A DNA stretch of 41,393 bases from CAZSVE01 sp964610175 (GCA_964610175.1 CAZSVE010000021.1:1-41393); one strand, 5' to 3'. Counted from the first letter of the stretch, positions 16,380 through 25,404 are shown. The notes: generated from the letters alone by a model not told the origin. Numbers and translations are program-made.

Positions 16380-16622
16380 ATGGATTCCGAACTCACATTG
16401 AAAATGGATGACACCCTCGTCCAACAGGCAAAATATCAGGCGGCTCGTAGAGGAAAATCATTCTCCCGAATGTTTGGCGAGTTCGTACATTCCCTGCCCG
16501 AGAACACGCCCCGGGAGCAGGAACTTCCGCCCATAACGGCCTCGCTGTTGGGAATGGTTCCCGGCCATCCGCGGATATCCGAGGAAAATTATAAAAAGCA
16601 TCTTCGGGAGAAATACCTTTGA
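16380..16622 (+). CDS. VapB-like/DUF6364-type antitoxin
   Basis: This 80-residue protein starts LTLKMDDTLVQQAKYQAARR, with GKSFSRMFGEFV next: a ribbon-helix-helix-like N-terminus followed by a tail (LPPITASLLGMVPG) typical of antitoxins that bind PIN toxins. Its TGA overlaps the TTG start of the following PIN gene (TTGA), the usual translational coupling in vapBC-type pairs. The protein would be expected to bind its own promoter and block the toxin's active site. Confidence 0.75.
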   Translation: MDSELTLKMDDTLVQQAKYQAARRGKSFSRMFGEFVHSLPENTPREQELPPITASLLGMVPGHPRISEENYKKHLREKYL

Positions 16623-17072
16623 GGGTTCTGGTCGATACCAACGTGGTCCTGGATGTCCCGCTCGATAGAGCGCCTTTCTCTTCATCGGCGGCGAAGGATA
16701 TTCGCCCTGGCGGAACACTTCGGAATCGAAGGCTTTCTCTGTGCCACGACCGTGACGACCATCGACTACCTTCTTGGCCGATGCATCCCGGTCTCCGACG
16801 CAAGGAAGGCGATCGGGAAACTTCTACAATTGTTCGAGATTGCTCCCGTGAATCGCCCGGTACTCGAACAGACCCTGCTCAGCAGGATATCGGACTTCGA
16901 GGATGCCGTCCTCGAACAGTCAGGATTGCTTGTTGGCGCCGATGTGATCGTGACCCGCAACACCAGGGATTTCATGAATGCCTCGATCCCTGCCCTTGAA
17001 CCGGACAAACTGCTCTCGATGATAAACAAAGACCTTGAGAACGGGACGGAACCAAAGGAACGAAATCCGTAA
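16619..17072 (+). pseudogene. PIN-domain toxin (VapC-like), frameshifted
   Basis: Starting at the TTG that overlaps the antitoxin stop, the first frame gives MRVLVDTNVVLD with the first catalytic Asp. One extra base near 16696-16697 (AAGGATA) moves the remainder to the next frame: IFALAEHFGIEGF, ATTVTTIDYLL, SRISDFEDAVLEQSG and GADVIVTRNTRDF. All the acidic PIN residues can be found across the two frames, with total length (about 150) normal. As sequenced it would end early and be inactive. It is the second broken PIN toxin within 1.5 kb. Confidence 0.8.
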
Positions 17073-17093
17073 AAATGAAGATTATTTCTCTCG

Positions 17094-17144
17094 CTCCCAA
17101 GCTCCAGCTTGGGAGCCCATGGTGTGGAAGCTGGAGCTTGGGAA
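17094..17144. repeat. Palindromic element (CTCCCAAGCT...AGCTTGGGAG)
   Basis: CTCCCAAGCT and AGCTTGGGAG form a perfect 10-bp stem with a 2-base centre, followed after 13 bases by AAGCTGGAGCTTGGGA, which repeats the same sequence. It lies exactly where the ArsM-like remnant begins, so it may have caused or followed the 5' truncation. A diverged relative may exist at 12053-12074. Confidence 0.65.
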
Positions 17145-17145
17145 A

Positions 17146-17836
17146 GATTTTCGCCAGGGTTATATGGAGGATCTTCGGGCATTGGGAATCGATGACGATT
17201 CTATCGATGTCGTCATGTCCAATTGCGTCTTGAACCTCTCCCTCGACAAACGGGCGGTGTTCGGTGAGATCTTTCGCGTACTGAAACCGGGAGGAGAACT
17301 CTTTTTCTCCGACATCTTCTCCGACCGTCGCGTGCCCGAGAGGTTCCATTCGGATCCGATACTACATGGGGAATGCTTGGCTGGTGCCATGTATACGGAA
17401 GATTTTCGGCGCCTGTTACGCGATCTTGGCTGCCTCGATTATCGGGTAACGAGTTCCCGACAGCATCGGGCTGGACAATCCCGAGGTAGAAAAGACAATT
17501 GGCATGGTGGGCTTCCACTCCATGACCATACGTGCCTTCAAGCTTCCCGATCTCGAAGATATCCGGGAAGACTATGGCCAGGCAGCCCGCTACCACGGCA
17601 CGATCCCGGACTGGCCTCACTTCTTCGACCTGGATGGTCACCATCGCTTCTTGAGCGGCAAACCCATGTTGGTGTGCGGAAATACTGCCAGCATGCTTCA
17701 AGAAACTCGCTATCGTCACCACTTTACCGTTCAAGGGGATCGCTCGATCCACTTCGGCCCCTTCTTCGATGACTCCCCCGCAACCCCTGAAGTGGACACA
17801 AAGGAGATAACGACAACGGCAGGGTGTTGTTGCTGA
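17146..17836 (+). pseudogene. ArsM-like SAM methyltransferase, 5'-truncated and frameshifted
   Basis: The first frame begins inside the fold: FRQGYMEDLRALGIDDDSID, then MSNCVLNLSLDKRAVF, RVLKPGGELFFSDIF and HGECLAGAMYTEDF. One extra C near 17461 shifts the rest to the next frame: IGLDNPEVEKTIGMVGFHS, RAFKLPDLEDI, CGNTASMLQETRY, then a Cys-Cys-Cys end. This matches the methyltransferase family associated with arsenite methylation and arsenosugar synthesis. About 150 N-terminal residues, including the SAM-binding glycine motif and N-terminal cysteines, are missing; a palindromic repeat stands at the break. arsS lies 2 kb away, so this may be the relic of its partner. Confidence 0.75.
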
Positions 17837-17976
17837 ACCGTCCGGCGATGGCTGTGGCCGCGTTGCAACCGAATCGAAGTGCATCGTTGAAATAGCTTCG
17901 GCACCGAGTTTCCCAGGATTTTTGTTTTCCCGATACGTTCCAGCGATGGCCAATCGATGAGATTACACTGACTCGA

Positions 17977-18627
17977 ATGCATAACCATACGCATCGACTG
18001 GTATCCACATACCATATCCTGGAGGAATATTACGGTTCGCAACACTGGTGGCCCGGCGATTCGCCGTTCGAGATCATGGTAGGCGCGATCCTGACGCAAA
18101 ACACGGCATGGACCAATGTGGAGAGGGCGATAGGGAATCTCAAGGTGGCCGGTTGTCTCGATGCCGAACGCATCATCGCGCTGCCGAGCGGCGAGCTTGC
18201 CCGGTTGATCCGACCCTCGGGTTATTTCAATGTCAAGGCAAAGCGGTTACAGCACTTCTGTAGATGGTACATCGATAACGATTCGGCACGGCTCATCGGT
18301 CTGGATACCCCCTCGCTACGCGCTGCCCTGCTCTCCGTGCATGGTGTCGGCCCGGAGACCGCCGACGATATTCTCCTTTATGCCTTCGGGCGACCGGTCT
18401 TCGTCATCGACGCCTATACGCGCAGGATATTTTCCCGGTTGAAGATATTCGATGCCGACCTTCCCTACGAAACCCTGCGTTCCCGGATCGAGGAGGCCCT
18501 GCCCGCCGACAACGGACTCTTCAATCAGTACCATGCCCTCATCGTTCGCCACGGCAAGGAGATTTGTCGAAAGCGGCCCCAGTGCGACCTGTGTTGTCTC
18601 AGGCAATTCTGCGATTTCATAGGGTAG
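17977..18627 (+). CDS. Endonuclease III-related DNA glycosylase (HhH-GPD, COG2231 type)
   Basis: This 216-residue protein has the HhH-GPD fold: an N-terminal helical part (GAILTQNTAWTNVERAI), a helix-hairpin-helix (LLSVHGVGPETADDIL) and the catalytic Asp in VFVIDAYTRR. A C-terminal cysteine cluster (Cys-x5-Cys-x2-Cys-x5-Cys in CRKRPQCDLCCLRQFC) would hold a [4Fe-4S] cluster. Glu replaces the catalytic Lys of true endonuclease III in the hairpin, which suggests a monofunctional glycosylase, as in MagIII-like proteins; the substrate is not known here. The length is normal. The 3' third is overlapped on the other strand by the extended DinD-like frame. Confidence 0.85.
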   Translation: MHNHTHRLVSTYHILEEYYGSQHWWPGDSPFEIMVGAILTQNTAWTNVERAIGNLKVAGCLDAERIIALPSGELARLIRPSGYFNVKAKRLQHFCRWYIDNDSARLIGLDTPSLRAALLSVHGVGPETADDILLYAFGRPVFVIDAYTRRIFSRLKIFDADLPYETLRSRIEEALPADNGLFNQYHALIVRHGKEICRKRPQCDLCCLRQFCDFIG

Positions 18628-19512
18628 CATAAAGGAACGGGGGTATATTCGCTTTACTGAACATTGATTTTCCACTTTTCCTTGTCTTTTTCGCTTTGGT
18701 TTCGGAGAAGAATCCAGGCGCTTCATTTCATTAGCAGCCGATTTAATCCGGCCTTTTACTTTCGATATGTGCTCTTCAAGCGGAAGATCCTCGGGGGCTA
18801 CTCCGCTGGATCGCAACATAACCTTGCGAACTTCGGAACCGACTTGGTGTGCGGTATCTTTGATCTGTGGTAATCCGGTTGCGCCGATGGTGCGGATACG
18901 CTCCGCAGTTTGTGTTACCCGAAACCGATTCGCAGCCAGTTCCGTCTTGCCCATCAGCTCATACAGACTGGTTTTTGGCGGCAGGGATACACCTTTCCGC
19001 CTGATAAGCTCCTTGAGGGACATATTGTACATCCCACGAAAACCTGCATTCTTGAAGATACCGAACTCATTTTTTTGCAATCCGGCCTTATATGCAACCT
19101 GACTCATTGCTTTTTCGCCTATCCGCAGTTCTTCGCGGTCTTCGATGCGTTCTAGGGCGTCTTCCTGGATTCTTTGCTCGACCAGCGCATCGGCAATGGC
19201 CGCAAGCGCTGCCTTGGCCTCGGACACCTCAGGCTTGCGAGAATCGGCGTGCATGGTAACCAGGAAACATGCGAACCGGGTCAGGCGGTAACTGGTTACC
19301 TCGCGCCCATCGATTGTGATGTTTTCGTGTATGAAGGCCTCGTGAATTTTAACGTTCAGGGAGATACACGATCCCATGGCTTTATCGATGACCTTCTCGA
19401 AAGAAGACCAGCTCTCATATCCCAGAACACGCATGAAATCATGTGCTATCCAGTAACGAATGCCATTCTCGCGGGAAGTATCCTCGAATTCCTGAAGGTC
19501 GAATGTTGGCAT
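18316..19512 (-). CDS. DinD/BRO-family DNA damage-inducible protein, C-terminally extended
   Basis: Residues 1-285 match the DinD family: FEDTSRENGIRYWIAHDFMR, then RVLGYESWSSFEKVI, LTRFACFLVTMHADSRKPEV and GFRGMYNMSL. Normal family members have about 270-290 residues. Here the frame continues about 113 codons beyond a Lys-rich end (PKPKRKRQGKVENQ, near 18655) into the antisense of the convergent glycosylase gene. The extension is therefore probably read-through after loss of the original stop, not a new domain. DinD proteins are SOS-induced and contain an N-terminal BRO-like part; their role is unclear. No strong ribosome binding site is visible before the ATG. Confidence 0.8.
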   Translation of the reverse strand: MPTFDLQEFEDTSRENGIRYWIAHDFMRVLGYESWSSFEKVIDKAMGSCISLNVKIHEAFIHENITIDGREVTSYRLTRFACFLVTMHADSRKPEVSEAKAALAAIADALVEQRIQEDALERIEDREELRIGEKAMSQVAYKAGLQKNEFGIFKNAGFRGMYNMSLKELIRRKGVSLPPKTSLYELMGKTELAANRFRVTQTAERIRTIGATGLPQIKDTAHQVGSEVRKVMLRSSGVAPEDLPLEEHISKVKGRIKSAANEMKRLDSSPKPKRKRQGKVENQCSVKRIYPRSFMLPYEIAELPETTQVALGPLSTNLLAVANDEGMVLIEESVVGGQGLLDPGTQGFVGKVGIEYLQPGKYPARIGVDDEDRSPEGIKENIVGGLRADTMHGEQGSA

Positions 19513-19794
19513 GGCGCGTACTCGTTAAGCTTGACTAGCGGTTGTGGATTGGTTTGGTCCCCACGCTCCCTTCGGGAACAGGAAAAGGGTACCACAAAGC
19601 GAAAAACGGGCGAAGGACAATAGCGGGTGAGGATAGATATCCCCGTGCGTTTTTTTATTCACCTTGATTCCTGTCCAGAAATCAACGCCGATTCACTGAA
19701 TAAACGCGGCGAAATCTCAAACTCAAGGATAAAGCCGAGTTCGAATCGAGCGGCTACTGGCGGAGTGGTGAAAGATGCAATTTTTCACCACCTG

Positions 19795-20760
19795 CTAGAC
19801 CAAAATACCCTCGCAACTGGAACCTTGGCCAGCCACGCAACCGAAACAATGATCCGCCACGGTAATCGGATTCCCCAAAAGCCGGAGATTCGCCAATTCC
19901 CCGACATGGACCCGGCTCCGTCCCGCCATCTTCAGTGGCAGATTCAACATCTGATTGAAATCGCAATCATAGAGCCATCCCTCCCAATCCACGCTGACGA
20001 GGGACCTGCACATGACATGCTCCAGATTTCGGAACTCAAAGGCACCTTTCAACAACTGGAGATATTCGTCGAATTGCCCGGATGAGCGCAAGGTGCTGCC
20101 GAAACGCTGAATCGGCATATTGATCAACGTGTAAAGGTTATTGAACACGACACCGTAACGCGCCATCAATTCGCGCCTATAGTCGTCTTCCAATTGCTGC
20201 TGCGGGGGAGGCAAAAAGGCACCGGTAGGGTTATAGGCCAGATTCAACAGCAAACCCGTATCGTCTCGTCCGTACCCCAGGGCATTCAATCGCTCGAGGG
20301 CCCGTATGCTCGCCCCGAAGACCCCCTTGCCGCGTTGACCGTCGACATTTTGTTCCAGATAACAGGGAAGTGAAGCGATGATCTCCACTTGTTGCGAGGC
20401 GAGAAATTCCGCCAGACCAACCTGGGCCGGTTCCTCGAGAACGGTAAGATTACAGCGATCGATGACCCGTATCCCGAGGCGGCGAGCCTCCATGACCAAT
20501 CGGCGAAAGCCTGCGTTCAGCTCTGGGGCACCGCCGGTAAGATCCAACGTGGACACCGTGCCTTTGTTCAGAAAATCGAGCACTGCATCGCTCGTCGCCG
20601 CGGACATCTCCTCCGAGCGGTGCGGGCTGGCACCCACATGGCAATGCGCACACGATTGATTGCAACGGTAACCCAGATTGAGTTGCAGGGTAACCAGATT
20701 ATCCCCCCGGACCAGGGGAGGGAATTGTCGACTTTGCAGGTGTGGGAGAGTCGTTAACAT
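19795..20760 (-). CDS. arsS: Arsenosugar biosynthesis radical SAM protein ArsS
   Basis: This 321-residue protein has the radical-SAM triad CNQSCAHC near residue 33, a 'DLTGGAPEL' motif and the C-terminal DUF3641 region with ADHCFGCVAGQGSSC. These are the signatures of ArsS (formerly DUF3641 radical SAM), which transfers the deoxyadenosyl group to dimethylarsenite in arsenosugar biosynthesis. An ArsM-type methyltransferase normally accompanies it; here only a truncated remnant is seen at 17146-17836, and a separate arsC is at 34568. The frame is complete with all cysteines, so the enzyme may still be active or recently orphaned. Repeat A copy 8 lies 8 bases upstream of its start. Confidence 0.88.
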   Translation of the reverse strand: MLTTLPHLQSRQFPPLVRGDNLVTLQLNLGYRCNQSCAHCHVGASPHRSEEMSAATSDAVLDFLNKGTVSTLDLTGGAPELNAGFRRLVMEARRLGIRVIDRCNLTVLEEPAQVGLAEFLASQQVEIIASLPCYLEQNVDGQRGKGVFGASIRALERLNALGYGRDDTGLLLNLAYNPTGAFLPPPQQQLEDDYRRELMARYGVVFNNLYTLINMPIQRFGSTLRSSGQFDEYLQLLKGAFEFRNLEHVMCRSLVSVDWEGWLYDCDFNQMLNLPLKMAGRSRVHVGELANLRLLGNPITVADHCFGCVAGQGSSCEGILV

Positions 20761-20767
20761 GGGTAGG

Positions 20768-20879
20768 CTAGCGAAGCTTCGCCTCGAATCGATGAAGCGT
20801 GATTTGGTCGTAACAGAGGAAAATTAACGTTTCGTAAATGGCGGCTCATTTGCGAAGATGAGCGGGAAATAAACAAAAT
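20768..20879 (+). repeat. Repeat A, copy 8
   Basis: It begins CTAGCGAAGCTTCGCCTCGA and ends GAGCGGGAAATAAACAAAAT, between divergent arsS and the first AAA-ATPase gene. A 60-codon frame starting exactly at its end has no family resemblance and is not annotated. The rest of this 530-bp gap holds a tandem repeat and GC-rich hairpins (21186-21256). Confidence 0.9.
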
Positions 20880-21096
20880 GATTTCAGGAAATTCAGAAAC
20901 CGGGCCAAGTCCTTATCGAGGACACGGCCTGATCCGGAAAGTTCCCCGTGCAAATCGCCGGCGTACAACCAGCAGCAAAGGGGGGGCACACAACCTGTTG
21001 GCAGCAGCACCGGCTAACCTAACGACTCATGAAAATCGCTGCATGAAAAACGGTGCATAAAAAACCCAGCACAGCAAAACCGCAACAAAAAAACGA

Positions 21097-21138
21097 GAAA
21101 TCAACGAATAGCAGTACGAAATCGACCGATAATAGTAC
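21097..21138 (+). repeat. Two-unit 21-bp tandem repeat
   Basis: GAAATCAACGAATAGCAGTAC is followed directly by GAAATCGACCGATAATAGTAC, with 16 of 21 positions alike. It lies about 150 bp before the AAA-ATPase start and could be a pair of operator sites, but this is speculative. Confidence 0.4.
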
Positions 21139-21290
21139 AGGCTACCACGGTGATGATGAAGTGAAATTACAAAAGTAAAATTCAGCCGTTTTCGAAAACC
21201 CAACCTTTTCGGGTTACCTTTTTGGTCCCGGCTATGCCGGGTTGGGGTTCCAGCCTTGATTGCGCAAAGTAATTATGGAGCAGATGAATC

Positions 21291-23075
21291 ATGAAATTCC
21301 CCTACGGCATTGCCGACTTTCACGCCCTGATCACGGAAGGCTATTTCTACGCCGATCGTACCAATCACATCGCCCCCCTGGAAGAAGCCGGCAAGCACCT
21401 CCTTTTTCTCCGCCCGCGTCGCTTCGGCAAGAGCCTGGTACTCTCCATGCTCGAAAACTACTACGATGTCGCCAAAGCCGATGAATTCCAGCGCATTTTC
21501 GGACACCTGAAGATCGGCCAAACCCCTACCGAGAAACATAATCGGTACTTCGTCATGCGCTGGGACTTCTCCATGGTAGCGTCCCACGGGGATACCCGGG
21601 CCATCGAGCGGGCATTGCATGACCATATCAACGTCTGTGTGCAGGGATTCATAAACCGCTACCGGGAACATTTGTCCCAGTCCCAGCTATCCCCCATCAA
21701 TTCCGATAATGCCCTGGCATCCTTTCACGCCGTTGTCAACGCCGTGAACCAGACACCCCACAAGCTCTATCTATTCATCGACGAATACGACAACTTCGCC
21801 AACGAGGTCCTCGCCGCGCAGCTCCAGGGACAAGACCGCTACGCGACCCTGGTCCACGGCGAAGGGATCCTCAAAACCATCTTCAAGGCCATCAAGGCCC
21901 TGAGCAGCGGACAGGGCATCGACCGCGTATTCATCACCGGCGTCTCCCCCGTGGTCATGAGCGATATCAGCAGTGGATACAACGTGGCCAGAAATATCTC
22001 GCTGATTTCCGGATACCACGATCTGTGTGGCTTCCACGAACACGAAATCGCCGAGGCGCTGGCGCAAATCGGGCTCGAATGCGATCTGCCCGATGCCAGG
22101 GTGCAAGAGGCACTGGCCATGATGCGCACCTTCTACAACGGCTACCGCTTCGGCTACGGCAGCAATGACTCCCCCCTGCTCTACAACCCGACTCTGGCCT
22201 TGTACTTCTTCCAAAACTATCAGGAGGAATGCGCCTATCCGCGGGATATCCTGGACGACAACCTGGCCATGGATCGCAACCGCATCGAATACATCGCCCG
22301 TCTGCCCCATGGCCAGGAACTGGTTACGAAGGCCCTCGACCCCAACGAACCCCTCCTCATCGAGCAATTGGCAAAACGTTTCGGTGTGCAAGACATGCTG
22401 ACGGCAACCAGGGACCAATCCTTTCTGGCCTCGCTCATGTATTACCTGGGGGTGCTCACCATCGCCGACAGCGGCGATGCCATGGGAAGATTGACGCTGC
22501 GCATCCCCAATCTGGTCATTCGGCGCCTCTATGTGGAACGCATCCGGGACGCCACGCTCCCCGAATACGAGGACCGCGAGACCGCCCGCCACGCCGCGGA
22601 ACACTTCTACACCAGCGGAGATATCGAGCCGCTGTGCGACTTCATCGAGACCCGCTACTTTCAGGTATTCGATAACCGCGACTACCGCTGGAACAATGAA
22701 CTGGTGATCAAGACCGCCTTTCTGGTGGTGCTGTTTTCCGATACCTTCTATATCATGGATTCCGAGACCGCCATCGATAAGGGCTATGCCGATCTCAGCC
22801 TGATCATCCGTCCCGATATGCGCAAGTATCGGCTCCTGGATCACCTGCTGGAATTCAAGTATCTCTCCCTGAAGGAACTCGGTTCGAGCGATGAAGAGAT
22901 CAAGGGGAAAACACGCGAGGAACTGCGGGCATTGCCACGGGTGGCGGCGGCACTGAACGAGGCGAAACAACAGCTTGCCCGCTATCGCACCACGCTGCAA
23001 AACGCCTACGGCGATAAACTGCGCCTGCATACCCACGCCGTGGTGGCCCTGGGCCTTGCCCGGCTGGTGTGGTGA
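21291..23075 (+). CDS. AAA-ATPase-like / PD-(D/E)XK nuclease family protein, paralogue 1
   Basis: This 594-residue protein begins with the AAA-ATPase-like domain (PF09820 type): a modified Walker A RPRRFGKS (41-48), Walker B LFIDEYDNF with Asp164-Glu165, and sensor VFITGVSPV (213-221). The C-terminal third is the PD-(D/E)XK nuclease-like domain: Asp501 in YADLSLIIRPDM, Glu523-x-Lys525 in LLEFKYLSL, and a QLARY motif near 564. All catalytic residues appear intact. Function is unknown; the family is strongly amplified in some genomes and may act in genome defence or mobile-element biology. A second copy of similar length lies 2.3 kb downstream with dctQM between. GGAG is about 11 bases before the ATG. 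Confidence 0.85.
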   Translation: MKFPYGIADFHALITEGYFYADRTNHIAPLEEAGKHLLFLRPRRFGKSLVLSMLENYYDVAKADEFQRIFGHLKIGQTPTEKHNRYFVMRWDFSMVASHGDTRAIERALHDHINVCVQGFINRYREHLSQSQLSPINSDNALASFHAVVNAVNQTPHKLYLFIDEYDNFANEVLAAQLQGQDRYATLVHGEGILKTIFKAIKALSSGQGIDRVFITGVSPVVMSDISSGYNVARNISLISGYHDLCGFHEHEIAEALAQIGLECDLPDARVQEALAMMRTFYNGYRFGYGSNDSPLLYNPTLALYFFQNYQEECAYPRDILDDNLAMDRNRIEYIARLPHGQELVTKALDPNEPLLIEQLAKRFGVQDMLTATRDQSFLASLMYYLGVLTIADSGDAMGRLTLRIPNLVIRRLYVERIRDATLPEYEDRETARHAAEHFYTSGDIEPLCDFIETRYFQVFDNRDYRWNNELVIKTAFLVVLFSDTFYIMDSETAIDKGYADLSLIIRPDMRKYRLLDHLLEFKYLSLKELGSSDEEIKGKTREELRALPRVAAALNEAKQQLARYRTTLQNAYGDKLRLHTHAVVALGLARLVW

Positions 23076-23237
23076 TAAGGCGAAGAGGCATTGTCGGCTG
23101 CGCTGTTTTACCATGGTTACCGTTCTCCCGAAGTAGGGTTACCCACCATCTTGTAATTCGAGGAATCCCATTGAGGCAGGAATCGAACACTTCGATACCG
23201 ACGACACATTCATGCGACGCTCGCCCTATCCCCGTTC

Positions 23238-23747
23238 ATGGATAGCTTCGTAGATAACATAGGAAGATTCGTGCGCGGTACCGGTCGCGTCATCTGTTGG
23301 GCAAACGGGTTGTTGATAGTGGCGATCATCACGCAGGTGGTATTGCGTTACGGATTCGGGCAGGGGCAAATATTCCTCGAGGAACTGCAATGGCATCTCT
23401 TCGCCTTGGCCATGTTGTTCGGTATTGCCTATGCCCAAGTGACCGACGCCCATATCCGCGTGGATATCTTGGCGTCGAGGCTTTCCGAAAACACCAAACG
23501 GCTGTGGGAAATCTTCGGGATACTGGTATTCGTACTGCCATTCGTGTGGGTGGTTTTCTACCACAGCCTGGATTTCGTATCGGAATCATGGCGGCTCGGT
23601 GAACGTTCCAATGCGCCGTCCGGTCTACCGTGGCGTTGGGTCATCAAGGCGATGATCCCCGTCGGTTTCGGATTGCTGGGATTGGTGGCGTTGGCACAGC
23701 TTGCCCAAAACATCGCATTACTGATCCGAAGAGGCCGAAAACAATAG
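23238..23747 (+). CDS. TRAP transporter small permease (DctQ type)
   Basis: This 169-residue protein has four membrane helices (about 17-37, 50-68, 90-112 and 133-158). It carries the DctQ signature, 'QVVLRYGFGQ...FLEELQWHLFALAMLFGIAYA' in pieces, followed by HIRVDIL. It forms the small membrane subunit of a tripartite, sodium-driven uptake system for organic acids or related solutes. The large subunit gene follows 8 bp after its stop. No gene for the periplasmic binding protein (DctP) is adjacent. Confidence 0.9.
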   Translation: MDSFVDNIGRFVRGTGRVICWANGLLIVAIITQVVLRYGFGQGQIFLEELQWHLFALAMLFGIAYAQVTDAHIRVDILASRLSENTKRLWEIFGILVFVLPFVWVVFYHSLDFVSESWRLGERSNAPSGLPWRWVIKAMIPVGFGLLGLVALAQLAQNIALLIRRGRKQ

Positions 23748-23755
23748 GTGCCAGG

Positions 23756-25141
23756 ATGGACGTCAATGAAATCCTTGTCATCGCCATGTTCATTATGTTC
23801 GTGGCATTTCTATTCACCGGTCTCCCCGTGGCGTTCGTGCTGGGTGGCATCGGGGTGTTGTTTGCCGGGATAGGATATCTATCCGATGAATATCTCGGCA
23901 CCATCACGGGGCTCGATTTTCTGACCCTGGGTCTGGTGGTCAATCGCATCTACAAGATCATGGATAACTGGGTCCTGGTGGCCCTGCCCATGTTCATCTT
24001 CATGGGGTTGATGTTGGATCGATCCGGGGTCGCCCAACGGATGATGCAGGCCATGCAGGCACTCTTCGGTCAGGTACGTGGGGGGCTTGCCATAACCGTA
24101 ACCCTGATCGGCGTTATTCTGGCGGCGTCGACGGGGATTATCGGGGCATCGGTGGTACTACTCGGTGTATTGTCGTTACCGACCATGCTGCGCCAGGGGT
24201 ATGACGAATCCCTTGCGACCGGGACCATCTGTGGTGCCGGTTGTCTCGGTATCCTGATCCCACCCAGCATCATGCTCGTCATCATGGCCGATCAATTGGC
24301 CCTGTCCGTTGGCGATCTCTTTATGGGTGCAGTGTTTCCGGGGCTGGTTTTGGGCTGTCTATACGTGGCATACCTCCTGATAATCGGTTACCTGTCTCCG
24401 CAATCGGCACCCCTCTCCCGGGAACGACAACCGATACACTGGTGTACGGTATGGGATGTCATCCGCGCCATGATCCCACCCATCGCGCTGGTTTTTGCCG
24501 TGCTGGGATCGATTTTCGCCGGCATCACTACACCTACCGAGGCAAGCGGCGTTGGTGCCCTGGGGACGATTCTACTGGCGTGGTTCAACAAAAAACTGAA
24601 CTTTTCCGTGTTTCGCGAAGTATTGCTTGCCACTTATAGCACCACCGCCTACATCTTCGCGATTTTCCTGGGGGCTACCTGCTTTTCGCTGGTGCTGCGT
24701 GAACTGGGCGGCGATGAGCTGATCGAAGCCGCCCTCACCGGACTCCCCTTTGGCGAATACGGAACCCTCCTCTCCATCTTGGGGATGGTGTTTCTGCTGG
24801 GGTTTGTATTGGACTGGATCGAGATTACCTTGATCCTTTTGCCGCTACTTTCTCCGGTGGTAGCGGGGTTGGATCTCGGCATCGATGGCCATGGCGTCGT
24901 CAGTGAACCATCATTGATATGGTTCGTCATGCTCGTCGCCGTGACATTACAGACGTCCTTCCTGACGCCGCCGGTGGGATTCGCCATTTTTTACTTGAAG
25001 GGCGTATGCCCCCCGGCGATCAGACTTACTCACATCTATCGTGGTGTATTTCCGTTCATTACCTTGCAACTCATCGGTCTTGCCATCGTGTTTCTCTTCC
25101 CGCAGTTGGTTGTTTGGCTACCGGCCATGGCCTATCGCTAG
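23756..25141 (+). CDS. TRAP transporter large permease (DctM type)
   Basis: This 461-residue protein starts at the ATG at 23756 (MDVNEILVIAMFIMFVAFLF); the longer frame to 23630 only overlaps dctQ. About twelve hydrophobic segments are visible, with conserved TRAP features such as FTGLPVAFVLGGIGV, ASTGIIGASVVLLGVLSLP and GICGAG-like GTICGAGCLGILIPPSI. It forms the transport channel and uses the sodium gradient. The specificity cannot be read because the binding protein is not present. The operon dctQM is bracketed by two AAA-ATPase paralogues in the same direction. Confidence 0.92.
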   Translation: MDVNEILVIAMFIMFVAFLFTGLPVAFVLGGIGVLFAGIGYLSDEYLGTITGLDFLTLGLVVNRIYKIMDNWVLVALPMFIFMGLMLDRSGVAQRMMQAMQALFGQVRGGLAITVTLIGVILAASTGIIGASVVLLGVLSLPTMLRQGYDESLATGTICGAGCLGILIPPSIMLVIMADQLALSVGDLFMGAVFPGLVLGCLYVAYLLIIGYLSPQSAPLSRERQPIHWCTVWDVIRAMIPPIALVFAVLGSIFAGITTPTEASGVGALGTILLAWFNKKLNFSVFREVLLATYSTTAYIFAIFLGATCFSLVLRELGGDELIEAALTGLPFGEYGTLLSILGMVFLLGFVLDWIEITLILLPLLSPVVAGLDLGIDGHGVVSEPSLIWFVMLVAVTLQTSFLTPPVGFAIFYLKGVCPPAIRLTHIYRGVFPFITLQLIGLAIVFLFPQLVVWLPAMAYR

Positions 25142-25404
25142 CCGAATCGGAATCGATGCGGAGTTGGGCTCGCGATACCGAGATCGGGATCGACACTGGA
25201 CACGGGAAAATCGGAGATTGATGCCAGCAGGATCATACCTTGTTGTCCCTCGGGTAAAGGCTTGCCGAAAGGTTTGTCGGGTTCAGTCAGAAAAACAATT
25301 AGAATCGAACTTCGTTTTTCCCATCCAGCGGTGAACATACGGCTTCCCCGTACATCTAAAAAATGCTTGAAATCTCGTCAGAATATTCCCGATGGAGATG
25401 TCCT

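Noticed and set aside
18664..18873. Phe/Ser-rich plus-strand ORF downstream of the glycosylase
   Set aside because: It is antisense to the Lys-rich C-terminal part of the DinD-like gene.
20880..21060. 60-codon plus-strand ORF starting exactly at the end of repeat A copy 8
   Set aside because: It has no recognisable family features, and its start is provided by the repeat, as in other chance frames; no ribosome binding site of its own.
21771..23114. 447-codon minus-strand ORF antisense to the first AAA-ATPase gene
   Set aside because: It is a codon-bias shadow of the real gene: its sequence has no domain features and mirrors the plus-strand frame.
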